Assembly: GCF_023101085.1 (NCBI RefSeq)
Contig: NZ_CP064703.1
Span: 3,534,001 to 3,598,000 of the forward strand
DNA from: Bradyrhizobium sp. 170
Lineage (GTDB): Bacteria > Pseudomonadota > Alphaproteobacteria > Rhizobiales > Xanthobacteraceae
Length of the DNA: 64,000 nucleotides
Direction: 5' to 3'
Shown here: piece after piece, positions 1-8,969 of the stretch
Layout: each line of letters starts with the position of its first letter
Position numbering within the stretch: the stretch's first letter is position 1
The notes under the pieces: generated by a model
Told to the model about the DNA's origin: nothing
What the model saw: the letters and a program-made list of their open reading frames with translations, nothing else
The model's database searches: none
Made by a program: the position numbers and the translations under genes

Positions 1-180
1 CATCGGCGCGTTGTTGGGCTCGGCGAGCGGCAGCGCCGTGACGGCATTCTCCTTGGTCATCGGCGTCAGCCGCGAATAGGCGTCCTGGGTGGCAATGCGC
101 GGCAGCGCCAGCACGCTGACGAGATGCACCACGCCGCCCAGCAGCACGCCCGCGATGATGGTGAATACCAGCCGGATCAT
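1..180 (-). CDS. DUF1254-family protein, N-terminal fragment (cut by window edge)
   Basis: The minus strand from 180 is open to the window edge and encodes about 60 residues: a hydrophobic N-terminal segment (MIRLVFTIIAGVLLGGVVHL) followed by LPRIATQDAYSRLTP. This matches the start of the short DUF1254 proteins that sit beside DUF1214 proteins in Bradyrhizobium. The ATG overlaps the TGA of the upstream DUF1214 gene (ATGA), so the two are probably translationally coupled. The hydrophobic segment suggests a signal peptide or membrane anchor. The role of the family is unknown, and the C-terminal part lies outside the window. Confidence 0.7.
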   Translation of the reverse strand, partial: MIRLVFTIIAGVLLGGVVHLVSVLALPRIATQDAYSRLTPMTKENAVTALPLAEPNNAPM

Positions 181-755
181 GGGCAGTTCACCGTTGATAT
201 CGAGGGCATCGGCGCGTCGCGCTGCGTCCGCGTCGCAACGCCAACCGGCGTATCGTAGAGCCGCAGCATCAGCGCGTAGCGCTCGATGCCGCCGGTCGGC
301 AGCCAGTTTCCGGCGCGCGAGCGCGCCGCCACGCGGATCTCGAACCCGCCGTCGGAGCCGCGGACGATCTCCTGGCTGGTGAAGCCGTAGCGTTGCAGCG
401 AATTGGCGACCAGATGCCCCTTGCGGTCGAACAGCGTCAGCGTCCAGAACCGGGCCGCCGGCGTCACCCCGCTGACGACCACGTCGCAGCGCCCGTCGAG
501 CGGCTTGTTCTTGTCGTCTGACGTGGCCGAGAAGGCGATGCCGTCACCGGTGCCGATCGGCAATTCGCCGCTGCGGGCGATCAAGGCGCGCGAATAGGGG
601 TCGACCTCGGCGGTGCCGCTCTTGGGCCGCGCGGTCCAGGCGCCGATCGTGAGCGTGCCGAGATCGGTGCCGCGCGTCGCCGTCATATAGGTCGAGCCAA
701 GGCCGACGGCCGTGGCAAGCGCTAACGCCAGCAAGGTGATGAAGATCAGCCGCAC
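177..755 (-). CDS. DUF1214 domain-containing protein
   Basis: A 192-residue protein with an N-terminal hydrophobic segment (residues 3-20, LIFITLLALALATAVGLG), then a DUF1214-like beta-rich domain with GDGIAFSATSDD, WTLTLFDRKGHLVANSLQRYGFTS and YALMLRLYDTPVG. The family is usually found with DUF1254, either fused or as a neighbour; here the downstream gene is DUF1254-like and overlaps by four bases. The protein is probably exported or anchored in the inner membrane facing the periplasm. No enzymatic role can be read from the sequence. The 150-bp upstream gap contains an 11-bp CGGTTGAACCG palindrome (791-801) that may be repeat-derived. Confidence 0.8.
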   Translation of the reverse strand: MRLIFITLLALALATAVGLGSTYMTATRGTDLGTLTIGAWTARPKSGTAEVDPYSRALIARSGELPIGTGDGIAFSATSDDKNKPLDGRCDVVVSGVTPAARFWTLTLFDRKGHLVANSLQRYGFTSQEIVRGSDGGFEIRVAARSRAGNWLPTGGIERYALMLRLYDTPVGVATRTQRDAPMPSISTVNCP

Positions 756-907
756 AGGCCAGTGCTCCGAAATCTCACGGCATCAGATTCCGGTTGAACC
801 GGTTTCATCCGAAACCTGAAGCGCTTCTTTTTGTTTTGGCATGTCGGCGCAGACGCCTCGCATCTGTTCCGAGGAAAGCCGGTTAACATTCTGCCGGATC
901 ATGCCTT

Positions 908-3226
908 TTAATTCTTCCGCTGCGCCGGCGCAGGCTGGTCGCCAGCGGCTGCAATATAGTTCTCCGGGAAGGCCAGCGCGCCAGACGTGACCGGCTTGCC
1001 CGGCTGCTTCTGATCGCTGGACGAGGTCTTGCCCGCGGCCTTGCCGGCCTCGTCGAGCAGTCGCTCGACGCGCACCAGAATATCCGCGCCGCGCTTGGTC
1101 AATACCGGCGGCGGTCCCGGCTTGGTCTCCAGCACCCGCGCCGCGCCGTTGGCCGCGACACTGGCGGAAAGGGCGGGCTGCGGCAGTTTCGTGCCCATGC
1201 CGATGCCGGGGACCTCCTTCACCTCGACCCCCTGATGCGCGACGACCATGATGTCGTGCCAGGTTTGCGCAGGCAGCGAACCGCCGGTCATGCGGTTGGT
1301 CGGCGAGTAGTCGTCATTGCCGTACCAGACAGCGCAGGTGAAGTTGCCGGTGAAACCGACGAACCAGGCGTCGCGATAGGCGTTGGTGGTGCCGGTCTTG
1401 CCCGCGGTCGGGATGCCGTCGATCGCCGCGCGGCGGGCGGTGCCTTCGCTGACGACATGGCTCATCATCTCCGACATGTCGGCGGCGACGGAGACCGGAA
1501 TGGCTTGCACCGGCTTCTTGCCGTCGCGGTCGAAGCGCCAGACCAGATCGCCGGCGCCGGTGCGCACTTCCAGCACCGCGTGAGGTTTCGCCGCCCTGCC
1601 CTTGTTCGGGAAGGTCGCATAGGCAACCGCGTGTTCGAGCACGGTGACTTCGTCGGAGCCGATCGGCATCGACGGCGTATCCGGCAGGGGGGCCGTGAGG
1701 CCGAACTTCCGCGCCACCTCGGTGATCTTGACGCGGCCGGCCTTCGCCGGGTTCGACGCCTTGCCGCCGAGTGCAATCGATAGCTTGACGGGCACGACGT
1801 TGATCGAGCGGGTGATCGCCTGCGTCAGCGTCACCGAGCCGGAATAGGAGTGGCCATAATTCTGCGGGCACCAGTTGCCGATGCAGACCGGCCCGTCGAC
1901 CACTTTCGAGTTCGGGGTGTAACCGTTGATCAGAGCCGTGGCGTAGACATAGGGCTTGAACGACGAACCCGGCTGCCGGTAGGCGTCGGTCGCGCGATTG
2001 AACTGGCTCGATCCATAGTCGCGGCCGCCCACCATGGCGCGAACGCCGCCTTCGAGATCGGCGACCACCGTGGCGGCCTGGGTCGCGTGATAGTCGCGGC
2101 CGAACTGGCGCAACTGGTTTTCGACGGTTTCCTCCGCGGCGCGCTGCACGTTCATGTCGATCGCGGTGCGGACCACGAAGACGCGCTCGACATAGGATTT
2201 CGGAAAGGTGTCGACCAGCTTGCGCATCTCTTCGAAGGCGTAGTCGAGGTAATAGTTCGGCGAATTTTCGTCGCGGCGGTCGACGGCCATCGCCGGATTG
2301 CGCCGCGCACCGAACACCTGTCCTTCGGTCATGAAGCCGGCATCGACGAGGTTGTCGAGCACGATGTTGGCGCGGGCGCGGGCGGCGGGCAGGTTGATAT
2401 GCGGGGCGTATTTGGTCGGCGCCTTGAACAGGCCGGCCAGCATCGCCGATTCCGCGAGATTGACGTCGCGCGCCGACTTGTTGAAATAGAAATGCGCTGC
2501 GCCGTCGACGCCGAAGGTGCCGCCGCCCATATAGGCGCGGTCGAGATACAGTTTCAGGATCTCGTTCTTGGTAAGGCGCGTCTCCAGCCAGATCGCGAGG
2601 AAGGCTTCCTTCACCTTGCGCTCGATGGTGCGCTCGTTGTTGAGGAACAGGTTCTTCGCCAGCTGTTGCGAGATCGATGAACCGCCCTGGCGCACGCCGC
2701 CGGCCTGCGCGTTGGTGACGAGCGCGCGCGCGGTGCCGGCGATGTCGATGCCGAAATGATCGTAGAAACGGCGATCCTCGGTGGCGAGCGTCGCCTTGAT
2801 CAGATTGTCCGGAAAATCCTCCAGCGGGATCGAGTCATTGTGCTTGATGCCGCGGCTGCCGATCGGATTGCCGTAGCGGTCGAGGAACGACACCGCGAGA
2901 TCGGATTTCTTCAGCCAGTCGTCATCGGCGGTTTCGCGAAACGCGGGAACCGCAAGCGCCAGCATCACGATCAGCCCGCCGAGGCCGATGGTGGCGGCCT
3001 CCGAGAACGGCTCGATGAAGACCCAGCGCTTCCAGCGACCGACATAGAAGCGGTCCATGAAGGTGGAGTAGCGCTCGTACAGCTCGCGCAGGCCCTTGCC
3101 CGACGAAAACAACGTCGAGTCGATGCGCGCGTCCAGATCCAGGAGGAAGATCCGGATCTTCTGCTTCCAGTGTGGAGGTACGATCTGGCGCACCGGGACC
3201 CTTGGTCGTTCGAAACGCTCACGCAC
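908..3226 (-). CDS. Class A penicillin-binding protein (PBP1A-type transglycosylase/transpeptidase)
   Basis: Bifunctional peptidoglycan synthase of 772 residues. An N-terminal cytoplasmic stretch is followed by one membrane segment (about 78-96). The glycosyltransferase-51 domain has catalytic Glu150 in [14 protein letters not shown] and the [15 protein letters not shown] motif. The transpeptidase domain has the SxxK motif (Ser421-Ser-Phe-Lys424), SxN (Ser474-Ile-Asn476) and KTG (610-612). All three active-site motifs are intact, so the enzyme should polymerise glycan strands and cross-link stems in the periplasm. The C-terminal 100 residues are Pro/Ala/Lys-rich and probably disordered. The start is a GTG without a convincing Shine-Dalgarno sequence, so it could be slightly wrong; the 84-residue cytoplasmic region before the membrane segment is long for the family. 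Confidence 0.93.
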   Translation of the reverse strand: MRERFERPRVPVRQIVPPHWKQKIRIFLLDLDARIDSTLFSSGKGLRELYERYSTFMDRFYVGRWKRWVFIEPFSEAATIGLGGLIVMLALAVPAFRETADDDWLKKSDLAVSFLDRYGNPIGSRGIKHNDSIPLEDFPDNLIKATLATEDRRFYDHFGIDIAGTARALVTNAQAGGVRQGGSSISQQLAKNLFLNNERTIERKVKEAFLAIWLETRLTKNEILKLYLDRAYMGGGTFGVDGAAHFYFNKSARDVNLAESAMLAGLFKAPTKYAPHINLPAARARANIVLDNLVDAGFMTEGQVFGARRNPAMAVDRRDENSPNYYLDYAFEEMRKLVDTFPKSYVERVFVVRTAIDMNVQRAAEETVENQLRQFGRDYHATQAATVVADLEGGVRAMVGGRDYGSSQFNRATDAYRQPGSSFKPYVYATALINGYTPNSKVVDGPVCIGNWCPQNYGHSYSGSVTLTQAITRSINVVPVKLSIALGGKASNPAKAGRVKITEVARKFGLTAPLPDTPSMPIGSDEVTVLEHAVAYATFPNKGRAAKPHAVLEVRTGAGDLVWRFDRDGKKPVQAIPVSVAADMSEMMSHVVSEGTARRAAIDGIPTAGKTGTTNAYRDAWFVGFTGNFTCAVWYGNDDYSPTNRMTGGSLPAQTWHDIMVVAHQGVEVKEVPGIGMGTKLPQPALSASVAANGAARVLETKPGPPPVLTKRGADILVRVERLLDEAGKAAGKTSSSDQKQPGKPVTSGALAFPENYIAAAGDQPAPAQRKN

Positions 3227-3477
3227 CCGGCCGGGTGCTATCGAGACGTCATGCTTTGTTGTTGCGGCAAACCCAAGGCGCTTTTAGGACGCTTGGGGAC
3301 TCGCAATTGTTCTATCCGAGCGGGGGCCATAAACCAATGCTCTCGCTCACCATTTTGGTGGTCAGCCCTAACGCGTTCCCACCCTTTTTTGTGCCCGTAA
3401 TCAGCCCGCTTGCGCCCCGGTTGCCGGACCCCCTAGAAGGGCTGCAGCCGAACTCGACCTGGAAACCATCTGACTTC

Positions 3478-3987
3478 ATGACCGCGCCGCCCAAGCGAGC
3501 TTCCAGCCAGGAGGGATTCTTCTGGAAAACCAAGACGTTGGAGGAGATGTCCAACGCCGAATGGGAAAGCCTGTGCGACGGCTGCGCGCGCTGCTGCCTG
3601 GAAAAGCTCGAGGACGAGGATACCGGGAAAATCTACTTCACCCATGTTTCCTGCAAGCTGCTGGATTCGGGGCTATGCGCCTGCAAGGACTATCCGAACC
3701 GTTCCGACAAGGTTCCGGATTGTGTCCGCCTGACACCCGAAAACGTCCGCACCCTGACTTGGCTGCCGCCGAGCTGCGGCTACAAGCTGGTCGCGGAGGG
3801 GCGCGATCTTTACTGGTGGCATCCCCTGATTTCGGGCGACCCCAACACCGTGCATGAGGCCGGAGTATCGGTGCGCGGCAGGGTGCAGGGCACCGAGGAC
3901 GAAATTCCCGACGAAGACCTCGAAGACCACATCGTGCAATGGCCGGCACTATTGCCGAAGCGGGCGCGGCTGAAGAAGCGGCCCTGA
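3478..3987 (+). CDS. YcgN-family cysteine cluster protein
   Basis: A 169-residue protein with the cysteine pattern of the YcgN/UPF0260 family: [15 protein letters not shown] near residue 36, then [17 protein letters not shown] and PDCVRLTPE, and a conserved [25 protein letters not shown] stretch read in pieces. These cysteines probably bind a metal or an iron-sulfur cluster, but the function of the family is not known. The frame is open upstream to 3172, but the ATG at 3478 gives the usual family length. The gene stands alone, divergent from the penicillin-binding protein. Confidence 0.85.
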   Translation: MTAPPKRASSQEGFFWKTKTLEEMSNAEWESLCDGCARCCLEKLEDEDTGKIYFTHVSCKLLDSGLCACKDYPNRSDKVPDCVRLTPENVRTLTWLPPSCGYKLVAEGRDLYWWHPLISGDPNTVHEAGVSVRGRVQGTEDEIPDEDLEDHIVQWPALLPKRARLKKRP

Positions 3988-4139
3988 TCACTTCGCGCTC
4001 CGGTCGAGGCCACATGCGCCTTTCCATCTGGGCGTCAAAGCGCTAAGGTGGTTGTACATTTGAACACGAACATCCTTAGGCTTTGCGCTAGATTTCGATT
4101 TTTCTTCAATGAGATGTCCCTCAATTTTTGAGGTGCCCC

Positions 4140-5276
4140 ATGAATACTGGACCGGTTCAGCCGATACCGACGGACGACGACAACAGACCGCCCGAGCCGA
4201 CCTCCGCGCTGTGTCTTTCCGGCGGAGGATATCGCGCCATGGTGTTTCATATCGGCGTGCTTTGGCGCCTCTACGAGACGGGGCTGCTGAAGAACATCAA
4301 GCGGATATCGAGCGTTTCGGGCGGCTCGATCACGGCCGGCCAGTTGGCGCTGGCCTGGCGCAATTTCAGCTTCGGACCCGATAGCGTCAGGAGCCATTTC
4401 ATTCCCGAATTCGTCGAGCCGCTTCGCGCCTTCGCCGGCGTCACGATCGACGCGGAATCCGTCATCCTGGGCGCGCTGTTGCCGGGCAGCGTCGGCGACC
4501 GCATCGCCAAGGCGTATGACGAGCACCTGTTCCACGGCAAGACGCTGCAGGACATGCCCGACGAGCCGCGCTTCGTGATCAACGCGACCAACGTGCAATC
4601 CGGCGCGCTCTGGCGTTTCATGAAGCCCTATATGCGCGACTACCGCGTCGGTCAGGTCAGGAATCCCAAAATTCCCCTGGCGCAGGCGGTTGCCGCTTCG
4701 TCCGCGTTTCCACCGGTGCTTTCCCCGTTCGAACTGCGCTTAAGGGACAGCGACTTCGAACCGGGTACGGGCCTCGATCTGCAACGGCCGCCGTTCACCA
4801 CCCGCGTCGTTCTGAGCGACGGGGGCGTCTACGACAACCTCGGCCTCGAGACCGCATGGAAGCGGCACCAGACGGTTCTGGTAAGTGACGCCGGCGGCAA
4901 AACCCAGGAAGAGGAAGAGCCGGAGACGGACTGGCCGCGGCATTCCTACCGGGTTCTGAACCTGATCGACAACCAGGTGCGTTCGCTGCGCAGGCGCCAG
5001 GTCATCGACTCCTTCACTTCAGGAGCACGCAAGGGCGCCTACTGGGGCATCCGCACCGACATCGCGGATTACCAACTGTCCGATGCGCTCAACTGTCCGC
5101 TGGACCGCACGACGCAGCTTGCCGAACTGCCGACGCGCCTGAAACGGCTCGACGGGAGGACGCAGGAGAGGTTGATCAACTGGGGCTACGCGGTCTGCGA
5201 TGCGGCGCTGCGCAAGCATCTGGACTCGGAACTGAAGCCGAAGCCGGTCTTTCCATATCCTCAATCCGGGGTCTGA
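4140..5276 (+). CDS. Patatin-like phospholipase
   Basis: A 378-residue cytosolic-looking protein with the patatin Ser-Asp dyad. The oxyanion loop is LSGGGYRAMVFH, the nucleophile Ser60 lies in SSVSGGSITAG (cPLA2-like SGGS rather than GxSxG), and Asp227 is in LSDGGVYDNLGLE. No signal peptide is seen. A GAGGTG ribosome site lies 5-10 bases before the ATG. It is the first gene of a same-strand run with a subtilisin-like protease (21-base gap) and an MBL-fold protein (11-base gap after that), so the three are probably cotranscribed. A CTAAGG/CCTTAG inverted repeat at 4043-4079 lies in the promoter region and could be a regulator site. Membrane-lipid hydrolysis is the expected activity; the physiological role is unknown. 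Confidence 0.88.
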   Translation: MNTGPVQPIPTDDDNRPPEPTSALCLSGGGYRAMVFHIGVLWRLYETGLLKNIKRISSVSGGSITAGQLALAWRNFSFGPDSVRSHFIPEFVEPLRAFAGVTIDAESVILGALLPGSVGDRIAKAYDEHLFHGKTLQDMPDEPRFVINATNVQSGALWRFMKPYMRDYRVGQVRNPKIPLAQAVAASSAFPPVLSPFELRLRDSDFEPGTGLDLQRPPFTTRVVLSDGGVYDNLGLETAWKRHQTVLVSDAGGKTQEEEEPETDWPRHSYRVLNLIDNQVRSLRRRQVIDSFTSGARKGAYWGIRTDIADYQLSDALNCPLDRTTQLAELPTRLKRLDGRTQERLINWGYAVCDAALRKHLDSELKPKPVFPYPQSGV

Positions 5277-5297
5277 GGCAAAGGCGAGGGGGCGAAC

Positions 5298-7394
5298 GTG
5301 GCAAAGGCAGGCAAGCGCCCGACGCGGCGACGTGGGAAATCGCCATCGGCGGACGAAGCCGTACCGGCGGTCCCGGAACCGGAGGATGCGCCGGCTGAGA
5401 ACGGCAGGCCGGAGCAGTTCTCGATTCCCGCCGAACTGGTGGAACACATCCTGCTTGGGCCCGTCGATGACCGCCGCGTGCTGCAGGATTCTCCGCTGCT
5501 GGGCGACGTATGGACTGATTATGCCCTCGATCCCGGCAATGTTCGGGACGTGTTGATTACGCCGCACCGAACGGCCACGGCAGCGGCTGTCGCCAGTATC
5601 ATTCCGAAAGGCCTGGAGCTGAGAGCGGCGGAGCGCGAAGCGGAAACCAATCCAAAACCCGCGCCTCGGGACAAGGAAAGGCCGAAGATTGCCTATTTGC
5701 AGGGACTGGTGGGAGTCAGGCTGTATTTCGATGAAGTGCTCTGCATCCTCGTTCCATTGACGCAGTGGTGGCATCAGCCACAAGTCGCCGACCGGATAGT
5801 GGCCGTAGGCCAGAACAAGGAAAGGCTGGAGAAGTTGCTCAGGCGCGATGCCCGCAAGCAGGGCACCGTCCAGCAGTCGGAAAACTTCTCGTCACTCGAG
5901 CGTTATATTGCGCTGGCCGGATTGATCTATTGGGTCAGCAAGCTGAAGCGTCCGCAGAGTTTTCAGCGCCCACCGCAAGCTCCGGGAAGCCACAAGCTTC
6001 CGCCGCTGCCACCGCTCTTGCCGCTGAAATTCCAGGAGGCCTTCGATAAATATCAGCCGTTTGTTCCGGAGATCATAGACGGCATTCTCGCGGCCTATCC
6101 GGTGGTTCAGGCCAATGCCCAGCAATTGATGTCGCTGGCGCGTGCCGACAAGGTCGACACTGTCGATGCGGACGTCGAAGGCTACATCTTCCAGATCTCG
6201 CTGAACCGTGTCGCCTCGGCAGCGCTCGATCGGTCCGTTCCGGCCGTCAAGGCCGATGCCGCGCACTCGCTGTTCAAGGTGAATTGCAAGAAGATCGTCT
6301 GGGCGGTGCTCGATTCCGGCATCGACGACAAGCATGAGGCCTTCGTCGATCGGGACAAGTCGGGCAGATCGCGCGTCAGGAAGACCTTCGACTTCACACG
6401 AATTCGCGAGATCGTCAGCAGCGACGAATCCGATGTTGACCCGGCGGAGCTCAAGGAGATTGCTGATGCTGCGGGCATCGATCAAGTCGACGCATCCGCC
6501 TGTCTGGCCATCATCGCCGCGGATGCCAGGGAAAAACGTCCGATCAACTGGGGGGCGGTTGAAAAGCTGATCACGCTCAAGAACCCGCCACCGCCGTCGA
6601 GCCCGCATGGCACGCATGTTGCGGGAATCATCGGCGCCAACGGAAAGAACGTCGACGAAAAGAAGTTCGACCATGCCGATGGCATGTGTCCCGACATCCG
6701 GCTGTACGATTTTCGCGTGCTCGGACAAACTCTCGAGGATACCGAATTCGCGGTCATCGCAGCGTTGCAATACATTCGTTACGTGAATGAGCGGCACAGT
6801 TACATCACCATTCACGGCGCCAACCTCAGCCTGTCCATTCCACATAACGTCCGCAACTATGCCTGCGGGCGCACGCCGGTGTGCAATGAATGCGAGCGGC
6901 TGGTGGAGAGCGGGGTCGTGGTGGTCGCCGCCGCGGGCAATCGCGGCTTCCAGAAATTCGAAACGAGGGATGGCGGCGTTTTCGAAAGCTATGCCGCGTT
7001 CAGCATTACCGATCCGGGAAATGGCGAGAGCGTCATCACGGTCGGGTCCACGCACGGAAACTGGCCGCATACCTATGGCGTGAGTTTCTTCTCCAGCCGC
7101 GGTCCGACCGGCGACGGCCGCCTCAAGCCGGATCTGGTGGCTCCGGGAGAGCGGGTGCAGTCGTGCATCACCGGCGGCGAACACAGGGAATGGGGACCTG
7201 AGTCCGGTACCAGCATGGCGGCGCCGCACGTCAGCGGTGCCGCCGCGATGCTGCTGGCGCGCTACGAGGAACTGATCGGCCAGCCGCGCCGGGTCAAACG
7301 AATCCTTTGCGAAAGCGCGACCGACCTCGGCCGCGAGCGAAGTTTCCAGGGCCACGGCATGCTGGACGTCCTGCGTGCCTTTCAATCCATCTAG
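5298..7394 (+). CDS. S8-family (subtilisin-like) serine protease with long N-terminal domain
   Basis: A 698-residue protein. About 330 residues of mostly unrecognised sequence precede a subtilase domain with an intact triad: Asp339 in AVLDSGIDD, His437 in PHGTHVAGIIG and Ser639 in ESGTSMAAPHVSG. The oxyanion Asn is in VAAAGNRGF. An insert rich in Asp/Glu separates Asp and His. No signal peptide is visible, which argues for an intracellular protease, unlike typical secreted subtilases. The GTG start at 5298 has a GAGGGGG ribosome site. It sits between a patatin and an MBL-fold gene in one operon. The long N-terminal region could be a regulatory or sensing domain; this is inference. Confidence 0.88.
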   Translation: MAKAGKRPTRRRGKSPSADEAVPAVPEPEDAPAENGRPEQFSIPAELVEHILLGPVDDRRVLQDSPLLGDVWTDYALDPGNVRDVLITPHRTATAAAVASIIPKGLELRAAEREAETNPKPAPRDKERPKIAYLQGLVGVRLYFDEVLCILVPLTQWWHQPQVADRIVAVGQNKERLEKLLRRDARKQGTVQQSENFSSLERYIALAGLIYWVSKLKRPQSFQRPPQAPGSHKLPPLPPLLPLKFQEAFDKYQPFVPEIIDGILAAYPVVQANAQQLMSLARADKVDTVDADVEGYIFQISLNRVASAALDRSVPAVKADAAHSLFKVNCKKIVWAVLDSGIDDKHEAFVDRDKSGRSRVRKTFDFTRIREIVSSDESDVDPAELKEIADAAGIDQVDASACLAIIAADAREKRPINWGAVEKLITLKNPPPPSSPHGTHVAGIIGANGKNVDEKKFDHADGMCPDIRLYDFRVLGQTLEDTEFAVIAALQYIRYVNERHSYITIHGANLSLSIPHNVRNYACGRTPVCNECERLVESGVVVVAAAGNRGFQKFETRDGGVFESYAAFSITDPGNGESVITVGSTHGNWPHTYGVSFFSSRGPTGDGRLKPDLVAPGERVQSCITGGEHREWGPESGTSMAAPHVSGAAAMLLARYEELIGQPRRVKRILCESATDLGRERSFQGHGMLDVLRAFQSI

Positions 7395-7405
7395 GGAGGC
7401 GGGAA

Positions 7406-8740
7406 ATGTTCTTCAGTCTGGATGTATTGCGGGCGCGCAAGGGCGATTGCCTGATGCTGCACTTCGGATCGGAGCAGGACCCGCATCTGATCCTGATCGA
7501 TGGCGGTCCTTCGAATGTTTACGGGCCATTTCTCAAACCGCGGCTGCAGAAGATCCACGAAACGCGCGAGCTGGACGAACAGGAGCCTCTCCCGGTCGAC
7601 GTCGTCATGGTGAGCCATGTCGACGACGACCATATCAAGGGAATTCTCGACCTCACCAAGGAGCAGCGCACCAAGAGCCCGGATGTACGGCTCGACGTGA
7701 CCAGCCTGTGGCACAACAGTTTCGACGATCTGCTCAAGACCAAGCCCGATGAACTGGTGGCGGGGTTCGGCACCGCATCAGTCGCGGAGACGGCCGCGCA
7801 AGGCGAGGCGGGCATCGATTCCGGGAGTGTGCTGGCCAGCTTCGGCAAACAGATGCTCGCGGATGAGGCAGAGATCGAAGACGAGAACATGCATCAAACC
7901 GTCGAGGTGCTGTCCAGCATCCCGCAGGGCCGCACGTTGCGTGACGATGCCAAGGCGCTGGGATGGAAACCCAACCACAAATTCAAGGGCAAGCTCATCC
8001 TTGCGGCCAAGGCCGCGAAGCCGGTGACGCTCGGCGACCTGAAGGTAACGGTAGTCGGTCCGATGCAGGAGCAGCTCTTGGCGTTGCAGGAACAGCATGA
8101 CGAATGGCTGCGTGCTCAAAAGGAGAAGAAAAAGAAATCGCCCGAAGCTGCACTAGCGGCATTTTCCGATGAATCCGTTCCCAACCTGTCCAGCATCGTC
8201 GTCCTCGCCGAACTTGGCGGCAAGAGCATGCTGCTGACGGGCGACGCCCGTGGCGACAAGATCCTGGAAGGAATGGAACTGGCCGGACTGCTGGAAAAGG
8301 ACGGCCAGAAGCATGTCGACCTGTTGAAGGTCCCGCACCACGGCAGCGACAACAATATGGAGACCATCTTCTTCAAGCGCGTGCCGGCCGATCATTACGT
8401 TTTCTCAGGCGATGGCGAGCACGGCAACCCGGAACGCGCCACGCTGCAAATGCTGCTGGATGCGCGAGGCGCCGACGCCGGCTACACGATTCATCTGACC
8501 TATCCGGTTGCGGAGATCGACGTGGGGCGGAAGGCGGAGTGGGAAGAGAAGCAGGCGCAGGAGAAGGCCCGGAAGAAGAAAAATCCGGCATCCAAGAAGC
8601 AGGTGCGGGAGGATTGGTCTCCCGAGAAGCACGGCCTGGTCGCATTCTTCAAGAACAACCCAAAAATGGCGGCGAAGCTCTCCATCGTCGACGAGAGCAA
8701 GCCGCACCTGATTAATCTGCTCACGCCGGTGAAGCTCTAG
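7406..8740 (+). CDS. MBL-fold metallo-hydrolase (ComEC/Rec2-type)
   Basis: A 444-residue protein with a metallo-beta-lactamase fold. The metal motif is HxDxDH (His71-Val-Asp73-Asp-Asp75-His76 in MVSHVDDDHIKG). Further ligands are likely in LLTGDARGDK and LLKVPHHGSDNN, the last being typical of the ComEC C-terminal domain and related stand-alone hydrolases. A Lys/Glu-rich segment lies near residue 390 (EKQAQEKARKKKNPASKKQ). There are no membrane segments, so it is not a full ComEC channel. The ATG at 7406 follows a GGGAGGCGGG ribosome site; the reading frame opens earlier but inside the protease gene. The operon partners are a patatin and an S8 protease. Confidence 0.85.
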   Translation: MFFSLDVLRARKGDCLMLHFGSEQDPHLILIDGGPSNVYGPFLKPRLQKIHETRELDEQEPLPVDVVMVSHVDDDHIKGILDLTKEQRTKSPDVRLDVTSLWHNSFDDLLKTKPDELVAGFGTASVAETAAQGEAGIDSGSVLASFGKQMLADEAEIEDENMHQTVEVLSSIPQGRTLRDDAKALGWKPNHKFKGKLILAAKAAKPVTLGDLKVTVVGPMQEQLLALQEQHDEWLRAQKEKKKKSPEAALAAFSDESVPNLSSIVVLAELGGKSMLLTGDARGDKILEGMELAGLLEKDGQKHVDLLKVPHHGSDNNMETIFFKRVPADHYVFSGDGEHGNPERATLQMLLDARGADAGYTIHLTYPVAEIDVGRKAEWEEKQAQEKARKKKNPASKKQVREDWSPEKHGLVAFFKNNPKMAAKLSIVDESKPHLINLLTPVKL

Positions 8741-8969
8741 GCTGGCCGGCCGGAGATTTACGGGGGTGGTTTCCTGAAGCCGCCACAAGATGGCGCCGAA
8801 AGCGCCGGCGAGGCTCCAAATGTCGCTCACGGAAACGCGATGATACCCCCGCGGGATGCACCCATGCGTGCAGGCGCCTGCCGCAAGAGGATTTTGACCT
8901 CTAAGGTGCGTGCGATATGGCGATTCCATCTCGGCGACTTTTGCCGCGCAGAACAACATTACGTCCGAC

